A stretch of 6,805 nt of DNA from Bacteroidia bacterium (lineage in GTDB: Bacteria > Bacteroidota > Bacteroidia > Flavobacteriales > Flavobacteriaceae), in the NCBI GenBank assembly GCA_030429325.1, contig JAUICT010000111.1, forward strand, positions 1 to 6,805, in the 5' to 3' direction. Positions 1-5,745 of this stretch are shown piece by piece (position 1 is the stretch's first letter; the number at the start of each line of letters is the position of its first letter). Under the pieces are notes generated by a model that was not told the DNA's origin, ran no database searches, and saw only the letters and a list, made by a program, of their open reading frames with translations. Position numbers and translations under genes: made by a program.

Positions 1-104
1 GTCGTTATGAAACGGGTACAGATATGCAATACACCAGCCTTCTTAAAATTGCCCAAGCTTTTGACATGACCCTTGAAGAGTTTTTCAGTGAGGGTTTTGA
101 TTAA
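1..104 (+). CDS. Xre-family helix-turn-helix regulator, C-terminal fragment
   Basis: Partial gene entering from the left edge; 33 residues are visible in the frame starting at base 3, ending with TAA at 102-104. The visible peptide starts with RYETGT, continues with SLLKIAQAFDMTLEEFF and ends in GFD. This matches the end of an HTH_3/Xre domain: the R-x-E-x-G segment after the recognition helix, then the helix with the S-L-L-K-I-A-x-A pattern, then the short terminal helix L-x-E-F-F. Proteins of this type bind operator DNA as dimers. Because the gene stops right after the domain, this is probably a small stand-alone regulator or one with the HTH at its C-terminus. Its targets cannot be inferred. 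No U-tract terminator follows it; the hairpin cluster begins about 12 bases after the stop. Confidence 0.8.
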   Translation, partial: RYETGTDMQYTSLLKIAQAFDMTLEEFFSEGFD

Positions 105-118
105 ATACCAGAACCGTC

Positions 119-139
119 ACCCTGAACTTGTTTCAGGGT
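119..139. repeat. Palindrome 1: perfect 8-bp stem, 5-base loop
   Basis: ACCCTGAA (119-126) pairs perfectly with TTCAGGGT (132-139) around the loop CTTGT. It begins 15 bases after the stop of the HTH gene and is followed by CTCAT, with no T-run, so it is not a classical intrinsic terminator on the + strand. It could still protect the 3' end of the upstream transcript. Confidence 0.7.
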
Positions 140-146
140 CTCATAA

Positions 147-184
147 ATAGGGCCCTAAACAATGGATGCAAAAAAAAGGGCTAT
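147..184. repeat. Palindrome 2: imperfect 8-bp stem with 2-base bulge
   Basis: ATAG (147-150) pairs with CTAT (181-184), and CCCT (153-156) pairs with AGGG (177-180), leaving GG at 151-152 bulged. The 20-base loop includes a run of eight A (170-177, the last of which joins the stem). The left arm also contains the self-complementary decamer TAGGGCCCTA (148-157), so alternative folds exist. This is the weakest of the four structures. Confidence 0.4.
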
Positions 185-192
185 TCTGGCAG

Positions 193-223
193 TGTCTACA
201 TTTCGACTGCGCTCAATGTGACA
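193..223. repeat. Palindrome 3: 9-bp stem with single-base bulge
   Basis: TGTC (193-196) pairs with GACA (220-223) and ACATT (198-202) with AATGT (215-219), with T197 bulged and a 12-base loop TCGACTGCGCTC. Read on the minus strand it contains TTGAGCGCAGTCGAA, a sequence I recall as recurring between genes in Flavobacteriaceae. No U-tract follows on either strand. Confidence 0.6.
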
Positions 224-239
224 TAGAAAACCCGTCAGT

Positions 240-267
240 TCGAGTTTTTCCGAAGGAAAAGTATCGA
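240..267. repeat. Palindrome 4: two-part hairpin, TCGA arms around a TTTTCC/GGAAAA stem
   Basis: TTTTCC (246-251) pairs with GGAAAA (255-260) around a GAA loop. Outside it, TCGA (240-243) can pair with TCGA (264-267), with unpaired GT (244-245) and GTAT-like spacer (261-263). An alternative outer pairing is GTTC (238-241) with GAAC (268-271). The frame GTTCGAG...TCGAGAAC resembles a family of flavobacterial intergenic repeats in which the arms are conserved and the inner stem varies. Confidence 0.6.
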
Positions 268-323
268 GAACCTGGTTTACAACCTCTACTATTCCGTATC
301 TTAGTCAAAACACAACATTACCT

Positions 324-836
324 ATGCCCAAATTGGTCTTGATCCTATTGTCCTTGTTTATCTTGTCCTGTGACAAAAAGGCGCATAAAGACGTCAGTTC
401 CGTGGACCCCATAAACTGGAGTGCCCGTACCGTGGCACTTTCGGTAAGTGATTCACTGGTAGAAGGCTCCTCTTATCTTTCCGTGTACTCGCAGATTTAC
501 AGCGAAACGGAACACCGAACCCATAACCTTACGGGAACCATCAGCATGCGCAACACCAACTTGAAGGATTCCATTTTCATCCGAAAAGCAGAGTATTTTG
601 ATACCCACGGAAATTCCATAAGGACTTATTTTGATAAGCCCATTTTTATAAAACCCATGGAGACGGTGGAAATCGTCATAGACGAGAAGGACCAATCTGG
701 GGGTACCGGCGCCAACTTTTTATTCCACTGGAGCATAAAACCCACATCCCATGAACCCTATTTTGAGGGCGTAATGATTTCTACATCTGGGCAACAGGGC
801 CTTTCCTTTACCACCAAAGGTATCCGGGCTGAATAA
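324..836 (+). CDS. DUF3124 family lipoprotein
   Basis: A 170-residue protein beginning with a lipoprotein signal peptide: MPK, a hydrophobic stretch (about residues 4-14), then I-L-S-C with the acylated cysteine at residue 16. The rest looks like one beta-rich DUF3124 domain (about 48-168). Recognisable family blocks are YSQIY (55-59), NLTGTISMRNT (68-78), YFDTHGN (91-97), SGGTGANF (125-132) and QQGLSFTT (157-164). The biochemical function of DUF3124 is unknown; the sequence predicts only a membrane-anchored, periplasm-facing protein. Residues after the cysteine (DKKAHKD) are not an obvious acidic surface-export signal, so cell-surface display is not supported. The ATG at 324 is chosen because it gives a complete signal peptide. 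It follows the palindrome cluster with no clear promoter consensus and stops 3 bases from convergent glyS. Family assignment is by motif recall. Confidence 0.82.
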   Translation: MPKLVLILLSLFILSCDKKAHKDVSSVDPINWSARTVALSVSDSLVEGSSYLSVYSQIYSETEHRTHNLTGTISMRNTNLKDSIFIRKAEYFDTHGNSIRTYFDKPIFIKPMETVEIVIDEKDQSGGTGANFLFHWSIKPTSHEPYFEGVMISTSGQQGLSFTTKGIRAE

Positions 837-839
837 AGA

Positions 840-2384
840 TTACTGGATTTTCTGCAACCAATAACGCATATCAACTTCCTTGGAAATGATGTCTTTCACT
901 TCGGAAAGTTTTACCCGCTTCTGTTCCATGGTGTCCCTATGGCGAATGGTCACGGTTTTGTCTTCCAAAGTTTGATGGTCCACAGTGACACAGAACGGTG
1001 TCCCCGCAGCATCCTGGCGACGGTAACGACGCCCTACGGCGTCTTTTTCATCATAATCCACATTGAAGTCCCACTTTAGGTCATCAACCAATTTTTGGGC
1101 CACTTCGGGCAGACCATCCCGTTTGAGCAATGGCAAAACAGCCACTTTATTGGGAGCCAATACCGCTGGAATCTTCAAAACGGTCCGGGTAGAGCCATTT
1201 TCAAGCTCTTCCTCCTGCAGTGAGTTGGAGAATACGGCCAAGAACATACGGTCCAAGCCGATGGAGGTTTCCAGCACGTAGGGCACGTAGCTCTTGTTCT
1301 CTTCCGGGTCGAAATATTGTAGTTTCTTGCCTGAATATTTTTCGTGGTTGCCCAAGTCAAAATCGGTTCTGGAGTGGATTCCTTCCAATTCCTTGAACCC
1401 GAATGGGAACTTGAATTCAATATCGGCGGCCGCATCGGCGTAGTGGGCCAATTTTTCATGGTCATGGAAACGGTAGTTATCTGCCCCCATTCCCAAGGAA
1501 AGATGCCACTTCATTCGTTTTTCCTTCCAAGCCTCGTACCACTCCATTTGGGTTCCCGGCTTAATGAAAAACTGCATCTCCATCTGTTCAAACTCCCGCA
1601 TACGGAAAATAAACTGGCGGGCCACGATCTCGTTACGGAAGGCTTTTCCGGTTTGGGCAATTCCAAAGGGAATCTTCATCCTCCCCGTTTTCTGTACATT
1701 CAAAAAGTTGACAAAAATCCCTTGTGCAGTCTCAGGACGAAGGTATAGGTCCATGGCACTATCGGCGGAAGCACCCAACTTGGTACCGAACATGAGGTTA
1801 AACTGCTTAACATCTGTCCAGTTTTTAGATCCTGATAATGGACAAGCAATTTCCAATTCCTCAATAAGAGCCTTGACATCGGCCAAATCCTCGTTTTCCA
1901 AGGATTTTGCCATTCGTTTTAGGATTTCATCGGCCTTGGCCTGATAATCCACTACACGTTGGTTGGTGGACAAGAACTGCTCCTTGTCAAAACTATCCCC
2001 AAAACGTTTGGAAGCCTTGGCGACTTCCTTGTCTATTTTGGATTCTATCTTGGCGACATAATCTTCGATCAAGACGTCGGCCCGATATCTTTTTTTGGAA
2101 TCCTTGTTATCTATCAACGGGTCGTTAAAGGCATCCACGTGGCCGGAAGCCTTCCATGTGGTAGGATGCATAAATATGGCGGCATCTATGCCCACAATGT
2201 TCTCATTGAGCTGCACCATGGCTTTCCACCAATATTCGCGAATGTTTTTCTTCAACTCTGCTCCGTTCTGTCCATAATCATAAACAGCACTGAGTCCGTC
2301 ATATATCTCACTGGATTGAAATACATAGCCGTATTCCTTTGCGTGGGAGATAACCTTCTTAAAAATGTCTTCCTGATTTGCCAT
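840..2384 (-). CDS. glyS: Glycyl-tRNA synthetase, homodimeric single-chain type
   Basis: Class II aminoacyl-tRNA synthetase that charges tRNA-Gly with glycine using ATP in the cytoplasm. The 514 residues cover a full-length enzyme. The N-terminal catalytic part (about 8-75) is followed by a charged helical insertion (about 95-180), then RPETAQG (217-223), motif 2 with FRNE (249-252) and RMREFEQME (261-269), GIHSRTDFDLGNHEKYS (335-351), and motif 3 IGLDRM (375-380). The anticodon-binding domain (about 404-500) includes PNKVAVLPLLKRDG, GRRYRRQDAAGTP and TIRHRDT. Before QFNLMFGT the usual CPxCG knuckle reads CPLSG (181-185), so the second cysteine is absent; I believe this is normal in Bacteroidota. 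The ATG at 2382-2384 starts MANQEDIFKK, as expected for the family; no strong Shine-Dalgarno is visible. It lies 36 bases after the coiled-coil gene on the same strand, so co-transcription is likely. Confidence 0.98.
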   Translation of the reverse strand: MANQEDIFKKVISHAKEYGYVFQSSEIYDGLSAVYDYGQNGAELKKNIREYWWKAMVQLNENIVGIDAAIFMHPTTWKASGHVDAFNDPLIDNKDSKKRYRADVLIEDYVAKIESKIDKEVAKASKRFGDSFDKEQFLSTNQRVVDYQAKADEILKRMAKSLENEDLADVKALIEELEIACPLSGSKNWTDVKQFNLMFGTKLGASADSAMDLYLRPETAQGIFVNFLNVQKTGRMKIPFGIAQTGKAFRNEIVARQFIFRMREFEQMEMQFFIKPGTQMEWYEAWKEKRMKWHLSLGMGADNYRFHDHEKLAHYADAAADIEFKFPFGFKELEGIHSRTDFDLGNHEKYSGKKLQYFDPEENKSYVPYVLETSIGLDRMFLAVFSNSLQEEELENGSTRTVLKIPAVLAPNKVAVLPLLKRDGLPEVAQKLVDDLKWDFNVDYDEKDAVGRRYRRQDAAGTPFCVTVDHQTLEDKTVTIRHRDTMEQKRVKLSEVKDIISKEVDMRYWLQKIQ

Positions 2385-2408
2385 TGGGCAAAAATAGAAT
2401 TTTACCCA
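2385..2408. other. Weak inverted repeat just upstream of the glyS start
   Basis: The plus strand reads TGGG C AAAA (2385-2393), then a short loop, then TTTT A CCCA (2400-2408). This is an eight-pair stem with one C/A mismatch. It occupies most of the 36-base gap between the coiled-coil gene and glyS and touches the glyS start codon. In mRNA it could partly mask translation initiation. It could also be chance in AT-rich sequence. Confidence 0.2.
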
Positions 2409-2420
2409 AAAAGAAGTGTG

Positions 2421-3317
2421 TTATTTCAGCTGAAATTCTGTGGAAGCGAGCAATCTTTCGTCCTCAAAAACATTAAGGGTGTAAATTCCTTCGGCCAAGG
2501 AGCCTTCGGGTACGGTAATGGCATCACAAATACTGATTTCTTTGCCCGTATATACAATCTCTACTTTTTTGCTGTAGATGTTACCGCTGACCGATATGGT
2601 ATTGGCATTGTCTTCTATCACGGCCATATTGGGATCCAAAAACTGTAGGTATACCACTTTTACATCGCCACGTTCGTTAGGATCACTCAAAATGGTAACA
2701 CATCCCCGTAATTTTTCAATAGTGGAGGCCTTGTTGGTCTTTATGGGCCTTCCTGCTCGCAATCGGAACCCACTACCTTCGGCATCCTGCAATTTTAGAT
2801 AGCTTTTAATGCGCAATTCCCTGGTAAGCTCCCTGTTGGTTTCCCTGAGAAGCGATTCAGTCTGCTCCATGGAGCTGGCCCTTCCCCTTAAATCTTCCAA
2901 CTGCTTTCGGGTTTCTTCGTATCTACTGGCCAAAAGGCTGTTGTTATACCTAAGAAAGTTGTTTTTTAGTTTAAGGCTGTCAAACCTGACTTCCAATTTA
3001 CGAAGCTCTTTTCGGGTTTCCTTGAGTTTGGTAATGCTGAAATTCAACCTTCCCACAGAATCCAAGAGTTGCTGCACCCTGAACCTTGAAGTTTGAAGTT
3101 CAATATCGTTCACTTCGTTAAGTCCCGAAAGTCTGTCCACTTCGGCCTTCATCAAAGTAAGATCCTTCACCAAAAGTGATTTTTCCTGCTCCAAGAACGA
3201 CATTTGGTTCCTAGATTGGGCGTAGCTATAGTAGAAAGCAATAAGAATACCCACAATGACCGCAACTAGCGCAGCAAAGATGATCTTGTAGTTGAAATTA
3301 TTATCTTGGGGGTTCAT
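2421..3317 (-). CDS. Membrane-anchored coiled-coil protein of unknown function
   Basis: A 298-residue protein in three parts. Residues 1-10 are a short polar N-terminus. Residues 11-30 (KIIFAALVAVIVGILIAFYY) are one transmembrane segment, without a lipobox or obvious cleavage site. Residues about 38-172 are rich in L, E, K and R with heptad-like spacing, a long coiled coil. Residues about 174-298 form a compact, probably beta-sandwich domain containing GRPIKTNKAST, Cys206, VVYLQFLDPN (221-230), Cys264 and GIYTLNVFEDERLLASTEFQL (277-297). The architecture resembles a family common in Bacteroidota, often labelled hypothetical and sometimes mislabelled as a chromosome-partitioning ATPase; no ATPase motif is present. 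The topology implies a scaffold or spacer projecting into the periplasm, or into the cytoplasm if inverted. It lies immediately upstream of glyS and 33 bases from divergent comF. Its role is not known to me. Confidence 0.85.
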   Translation of the reverse strand: MNPQDNNFNYKIIFAALVAVIVGILIAFYYSYAQSRNQMSFLEQEKSLLVKDLTLMKAEVDRLSGLNEVNDIELQTSRFRVQQLLDSVGRLNFSITKLKETRKELRKLEVRFDSLKLKNNFLRYNNSLLASRYEETRKQLEDLRGRASSMEQTESLLRETNRELTRELRIKSYLKLQDAEGSGFRLRAGRPIKTNKASTIEKLRGCVTILSDPNERGDVKVVYLQFLDPNMAVIEDNANTISVSGNIYSKKVEIVYTGKEISICDAITVPEGSLAEGIYTLNVFEDERLLASTEFQLK

Positions 3318-3320
3318 GGG

Positions 3321-3353
3321 TTGACAGACTACTCTAACGCGTAATAAGATTTG
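3321..3353 (+). promoter_or_regulatory. Candidate comF promoter in the 33-base divergent gap
   Basis: Only 33 bases separate the two divergent start regions. On the + strand TTGACA (3321-3326) is followed after 18 bases by TAAGAT (3345-3350), running into TTTG (3350-3353). This is close to, but one base longer than, the Bacteroidota -7 consensus TAnnTTTG, with its TTG -33 element at a fitting distance. If used, transcription would begin near 3358-3362, downstream of the TTG at 3351, and comF translation would have to start at a later codon. No comparable promoter is visible for the minus-strand gene. Confidence 0.3.
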
Positions 3354-4055
3354 ATACCAAAAAGGTTGGCTAAGATAATAAACGAGATTAACAACATACT
3401 ATTGCCAAGGGTATGTTTTGGATGTAATGCCCAATTATTCAGAGGAGAAAGCATTTTGTGTGCCGTTTGTCGACATGAGATGCCACTCACCGATCATAAC
3501 TTCTTGGAAGAAAACACGGTGGACCGTATTTTTTATGGTCGAATTGCCCTAAAAAAGTCGGCTTCCTTTGTTTTTTTCTCCAAAAATGGAATTGTGAAAA
3601 ATCTTTTACACTCCTTAAAATACAAAAATCAAGAACAAATTGGCGGTTTTTTTGGGGATTGGTATGGTGCCCAATTAAGAAAAGAAATGGGTCTGGGTAA
3701 AATTGATGTTGTTATCCCAGTTCCTCTCCATCCCAAGAAACTAAAAAAAAGAGGGTATAACCAAGTGGCACTCTTTGCACAAAAAATTGCCGAGGCCATT
3801 GGTGCCGAATATAGGGATGATGTACTTCTTAAAACCTTAAACACCAAAACCCAGACGAAGAAAGATAGACAGTTGCGCTGGGAAAACTCCAAAGAGGCTT
3901 TTGAAATAAATCCTTTGGCCAAAATGGGCTTGGGGCACGTACTACTTGTTGATGATGTGATAACCACAGGTGCCACCATAGAATCATGTGCCAAAGTACT
4001 ACTGAAAATAAAGCCCAATGATATTTCCGTACTAAGCATAGCAGTGGTCCCATAG
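3351..4055 (+). CDS. comF: ComF family protein (phosphoribosyltransferase fold)
   Basis: A protein of up to 234 residues with the ComF/GntX layout. The N-terminal zinc-ribbon has cysteines at 22, 25, 37 and 40 (CFGC and CAVC). The type I phosphoribosyltransferase domain includes LKYKNQEQIG (89-98), DVVIPVPLHPKKLKKRGYNQ (119-138) and the PRPP-binding loop VLLVDDVITTGATIE (197-211). ComF is needed for DNA uptake during transformation in several bacteria; the catalysed reaction, if any, is not established. The start is non-ATG. An in-frame TAA at 3345-3347 limits the 5' end, the first ATG is codon 44 (inside the zinc-ribbon region), so TTG at 3351 or TTG at 3366 must serve. The latter leaves 14 residues before the conserved PR-x-C. 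It probably heads a unit with the following lipoprotein gene. Confidence 0.92.
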   Translation: MIPKRLAKIINEINNILLPRVCFGCNAQLFRGESILCAVCRHEMPLTDHNFLEENTVDRIFYGRIALKKSASFVFFSKNGIVKNLLHSLKYKNQEQIGGFFGDWYGAQLRKEMGLGKIDVVIPVPLHPKKLKKRGYNQVALFAQKIAEAIGAEYRDDVLLKTLNTKTQTKKDRQLRWENSKEAFEINPLAKMGLGHVLLVDDVITTGATIESCAKVLLKIKPNDISVLSIAVVP

Positions 4056-4125
4056 GGTTAAATTTTATTAATGCCTACCGTCAATTTTTAAATTAGTTGT
4101 TTCTTTGTCCCACATGGTTTTTTGC

Positions 4126-5745
4126 ATGGTATACGTAAGAAAAATGTTGGGTTTGTTATTTTTTGTCCTCATGGGCCTCGCATTATGGCAATGTGCCAGA
4201 AGGGGCACACCTACAGGCGGACCCAAAGATGTTGCCCCACCAAAGCTCGTACGCATGGAGCCAGAAAATTTTACCATTAATTTCAAGGCCGAAAAATTTC
4301 GACTTTATTTTGATGAACTTATAAAGCTTGAGGATGTGCAAAACCAGCTTGTGGTTTCCCCTCCTTTAAAAAACGCTCCAGAAATTACCCCGCAAGGCGG
4401 TCCCCGTAAATACATTGAGGTCATCATAAAGGACACCTTACGTGAAAATACCACGTACACCTTCAATTTTGGGCAGAGCATTGTAGATAATAATGAAGGA
4501 AACCCCAACAGTTTTCTCACCTATGTTTTCTCCACTGGGACCTATATTGATTCTTTAACACTCTCTGGGGCCGTAAAGGACGCTTTCAACAAAAAAGCGG
4601 ATCAGTTCATCAGCGTTATGCTTTACGAAATGGACAGCACCTATACAGATTCCACCATTTACAGAAATCCCCCCAATTATATTGCCAGTACCGGGGATAG
4701 CCTGCCTCTTTTTCAATTGAATAACCTTAGGGCAGGAAAATATGCTCTCGTTGCCCTAAAAGATGTAAATAAAAACCATCTATTTAACCAAAAACAGGAC
4801 AAAATTGGGTTTTTGGAAGATACCATAACCATCCCAACAGATTCCACCTACTTGCTGAACTTGTTCTTGGAGGAACCTGACTATAGCGTTTCCGTGCCCA
4901 GTTATGCGGCCAAAAACCGCATTATTTTTGGCTATCAAGGAGATGGGGAGGATATCCAGATCGAAACGTTGACCCAATTGCCAGATTCAGTACAGACTAA
5001 AATACTGAAAGATCGTGAAAAGGATACCTTAAACTATTGGATTACCCCAACCGATATAGATTCCATCATTTTTACCATTGCCAATACCAAACTGGAGTTG
5101 ATAGACACCTTTACCGTAAAAACCAGAAAATTGGCTTTGGATTCCCTTACTCTATCTTCTGGGGTTAGGGGGAAATTTAATTTTGAAGATACGTTCAGCT
5201 TACTGGCAAACACGCCCATTGTTGCCGTGGATACCTCAAAAATTGGGCTGGTGGTAAGCGATTCCCTATTGGCTCCCTACAGTTATGTTTTGGATACTGT
5301 GGAGAACAAAATCGATTTTGATTTTGATATTGAACCCAACCAACGATACCGTTTTTCTCTACTTCCCGGGGCAGTTTCTGATTTCTTTGGAATACAGAAC
5401 GATTCTCTGGACTATGTCATTTCAACCAGTGGCTATGCTGATTATGGCAACCTTAGGATGACCCTTGGAGGCGCTGTTAAATACCCGCTGATACTACAGT
5501 TAACCAATGAGAAGGGGGAACTGCAACGTGAAATTATTGCTCCTGAATCCAAAATATTTGAGTTCAGCAACCTAGAGCCTGGCAATTATGTGGTGCGGGT
5601 TATTTTTGATGACAATGGGAACGGTAAATGGGACACCGGCAGTTATCTTAAGAAACTCCAACCCGAACGGATCAGTTATTATCCTGATGTCATAGAAGTG
5701 CGGGCCAATTGGGAATTGGAGCAGAATTTTATTATTTCAGAGTAA
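4126..5745 (+). CDS. Big_5/Ig-like domain lipoprotein with duplicated two-domain unit
   Basis: About 539 residues from the ATG at 4126. That start gives a signal peptide with a positive R-K and hydrophobic core ending LALWQC, the lipidated Cys being residue 23. The frame also opens at TTG 4105 and ATG 4114; ATG 4144 would lose the charged N-region. After Cys comes ARRGTPTGGPKD, a block I recall as conserved in flavobacterial homologues. Numbering from TTG 4105 (subtract 7 for the chosen start): a Big_5 domain (about 44-145, YFDEL, QLVVSPP, TYTFNFG, NNEGN, FSTGTYIDS); a prealbumin/carboxypeptidase-regulatory-like beta domain (about 150-250, NLRAGKYALVALKDVNKN); an unassigned beta segment (255-350); then a second Big_5-like (about 355-445) and a second prealbumin-like domain (450-546, NLEPGNYVVRVIFDDNGNG). 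Predicted to be an envelope lipoprotein; function unknown. It follows comF by 70 bases and overlaps the convergent amidase by 14. Confidence 0.85.
   Translation: MVYVRKMLGLLFFVLMGLALWQCARRGTPTGGPKDVAPPKLVRMEPENFTINFKAEKFRLYFDELIKLEDVQNQLVVSPPLKNAPEITPQGGPRKYIEVIIKDTLRENTTYTFNFGQSIVDNNEGNPNSFLTYVFSTGTYIDSLTLSGAVKDAFNKKADQFISVMLYEMDSTYTDSTIYRNPPNYIASTGDSLPLFQLNNLRAGKYALVALKDVNKNHLFNQKQDKIGFLEDTITIPTDSTYLLNLFLEEPDYSVSVPSYAAKNRIIFGYQGDGEDIQIETLTQLPDSVQTKILKDREKDTLNYWITPTDIDSIIFTIANTKLELIDTFTVKTRKLALDSLTLSSGVRGKFNFEDTFSLLANTPIVAVDTSKIGLVVSDSLLAPYSYVLDTVENKIDFDFDIEPNQRYRFSLLPGAVSDFFGIQNDSLDYVISTSGYADYGNLRMTLGGAVKYPLILQLTNEKGELQREIIAPESKIFEFSNLEPGNYVVRVIFDDNGNGKWDTGSYLKKLQPERISYYPDVIEVRANWELEQNFIISE
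5732..5745. other. Tail-to-tail overlap of two coding regions
   Basis: The last 14 bases of the plus-strand lipoprotein gene (stop 5743-5745) are also the last 14 bases of the minus-strand amidase gene (stop complementary to 5732-5734). There is no intergenic space for a dedicated terminator, so any termination signal for either transcript must lie within the opposite gene. Confidence 0.85.

Larger units (their letters stand above)
105..323. repeat. Non-coding region holding a cluster of four REP-like palindromes
   Basis: This 219-base gap has no plausible gene. Four separate inverted repeats lie one after another (119-139, 147-184, 193-223, 240-267), each with different sequence. At least three resemble intergenic palindromes I recall as dispersed in Flavobacteriaceae genomes: the CCTGAAC..TTTCAGG type, the TTCGACTGCGCTCA type, and the GTTCGAG..TCGAGAAC type. 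That recollection is not checked here. About 50 bases (274-323), with no clear consensus promoter, remain between the last palindrome and the next start codon. The cluster could act as mRNA 3'-end structure for the upstream regulator gene, or simply be accumulated repeat copies. Confidence 0.7.

Noticed and set aside
119..139. Palindrome 1 as a rho-independent terminator of the HTH gene.
   Set aside because: The stem is strong enough but no T-run follows on the + strand; the downstream bases are CTCATAAATAG.
297..304. TATCTTAG as a -7 promoter element for the DUF3124 gene.
   Set aside because: Only the TA matches confidently and no TTG element sits about 20 bases upstream.
1344..1944. Two overlapping open frames (about 130 codons) on the + strand within glyS.
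   Set aside because: Both are antisense to the conserved catalytic core of glycyl-tRNA synthetase and show no family motifs.
2389..2396. TATTTTTG on the minus strand as the glyS -7 promoter element.
   Set aside because: It matches TAnnTTTG but is only four bases from the start codon and lacks a TTG element at the right distance upstream, so it would yield a transcript starting at or within the ATG.
1959..2648. A 229-codon open frame on the + strand opposite the 5' part of glyS and the end of the coiled-coil gene.
   Set aside because: It lies wholly antisense to two well-supported genes, has no recognisable domain, and its composition is what the opposite-strand codons would give.
2421..3317. 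Calling the coiled-coil protein a chromosome-partitioning (ParA/SMC-like) protein.
   Set aside because: There is no Walker A or B motif; the similarity that produces such labels is only the coiled coil.
4105..4125. TTG at 4105 or ATG at 4114 as the lipoprotein start.
   Set aside because: The residues they add (MSHMVFC) do not improve the signal peptide, whereas ATG 4126 gives a normal N-region with R and K before the hydrophobic core. ATG 4114 cannot be fully excluded.
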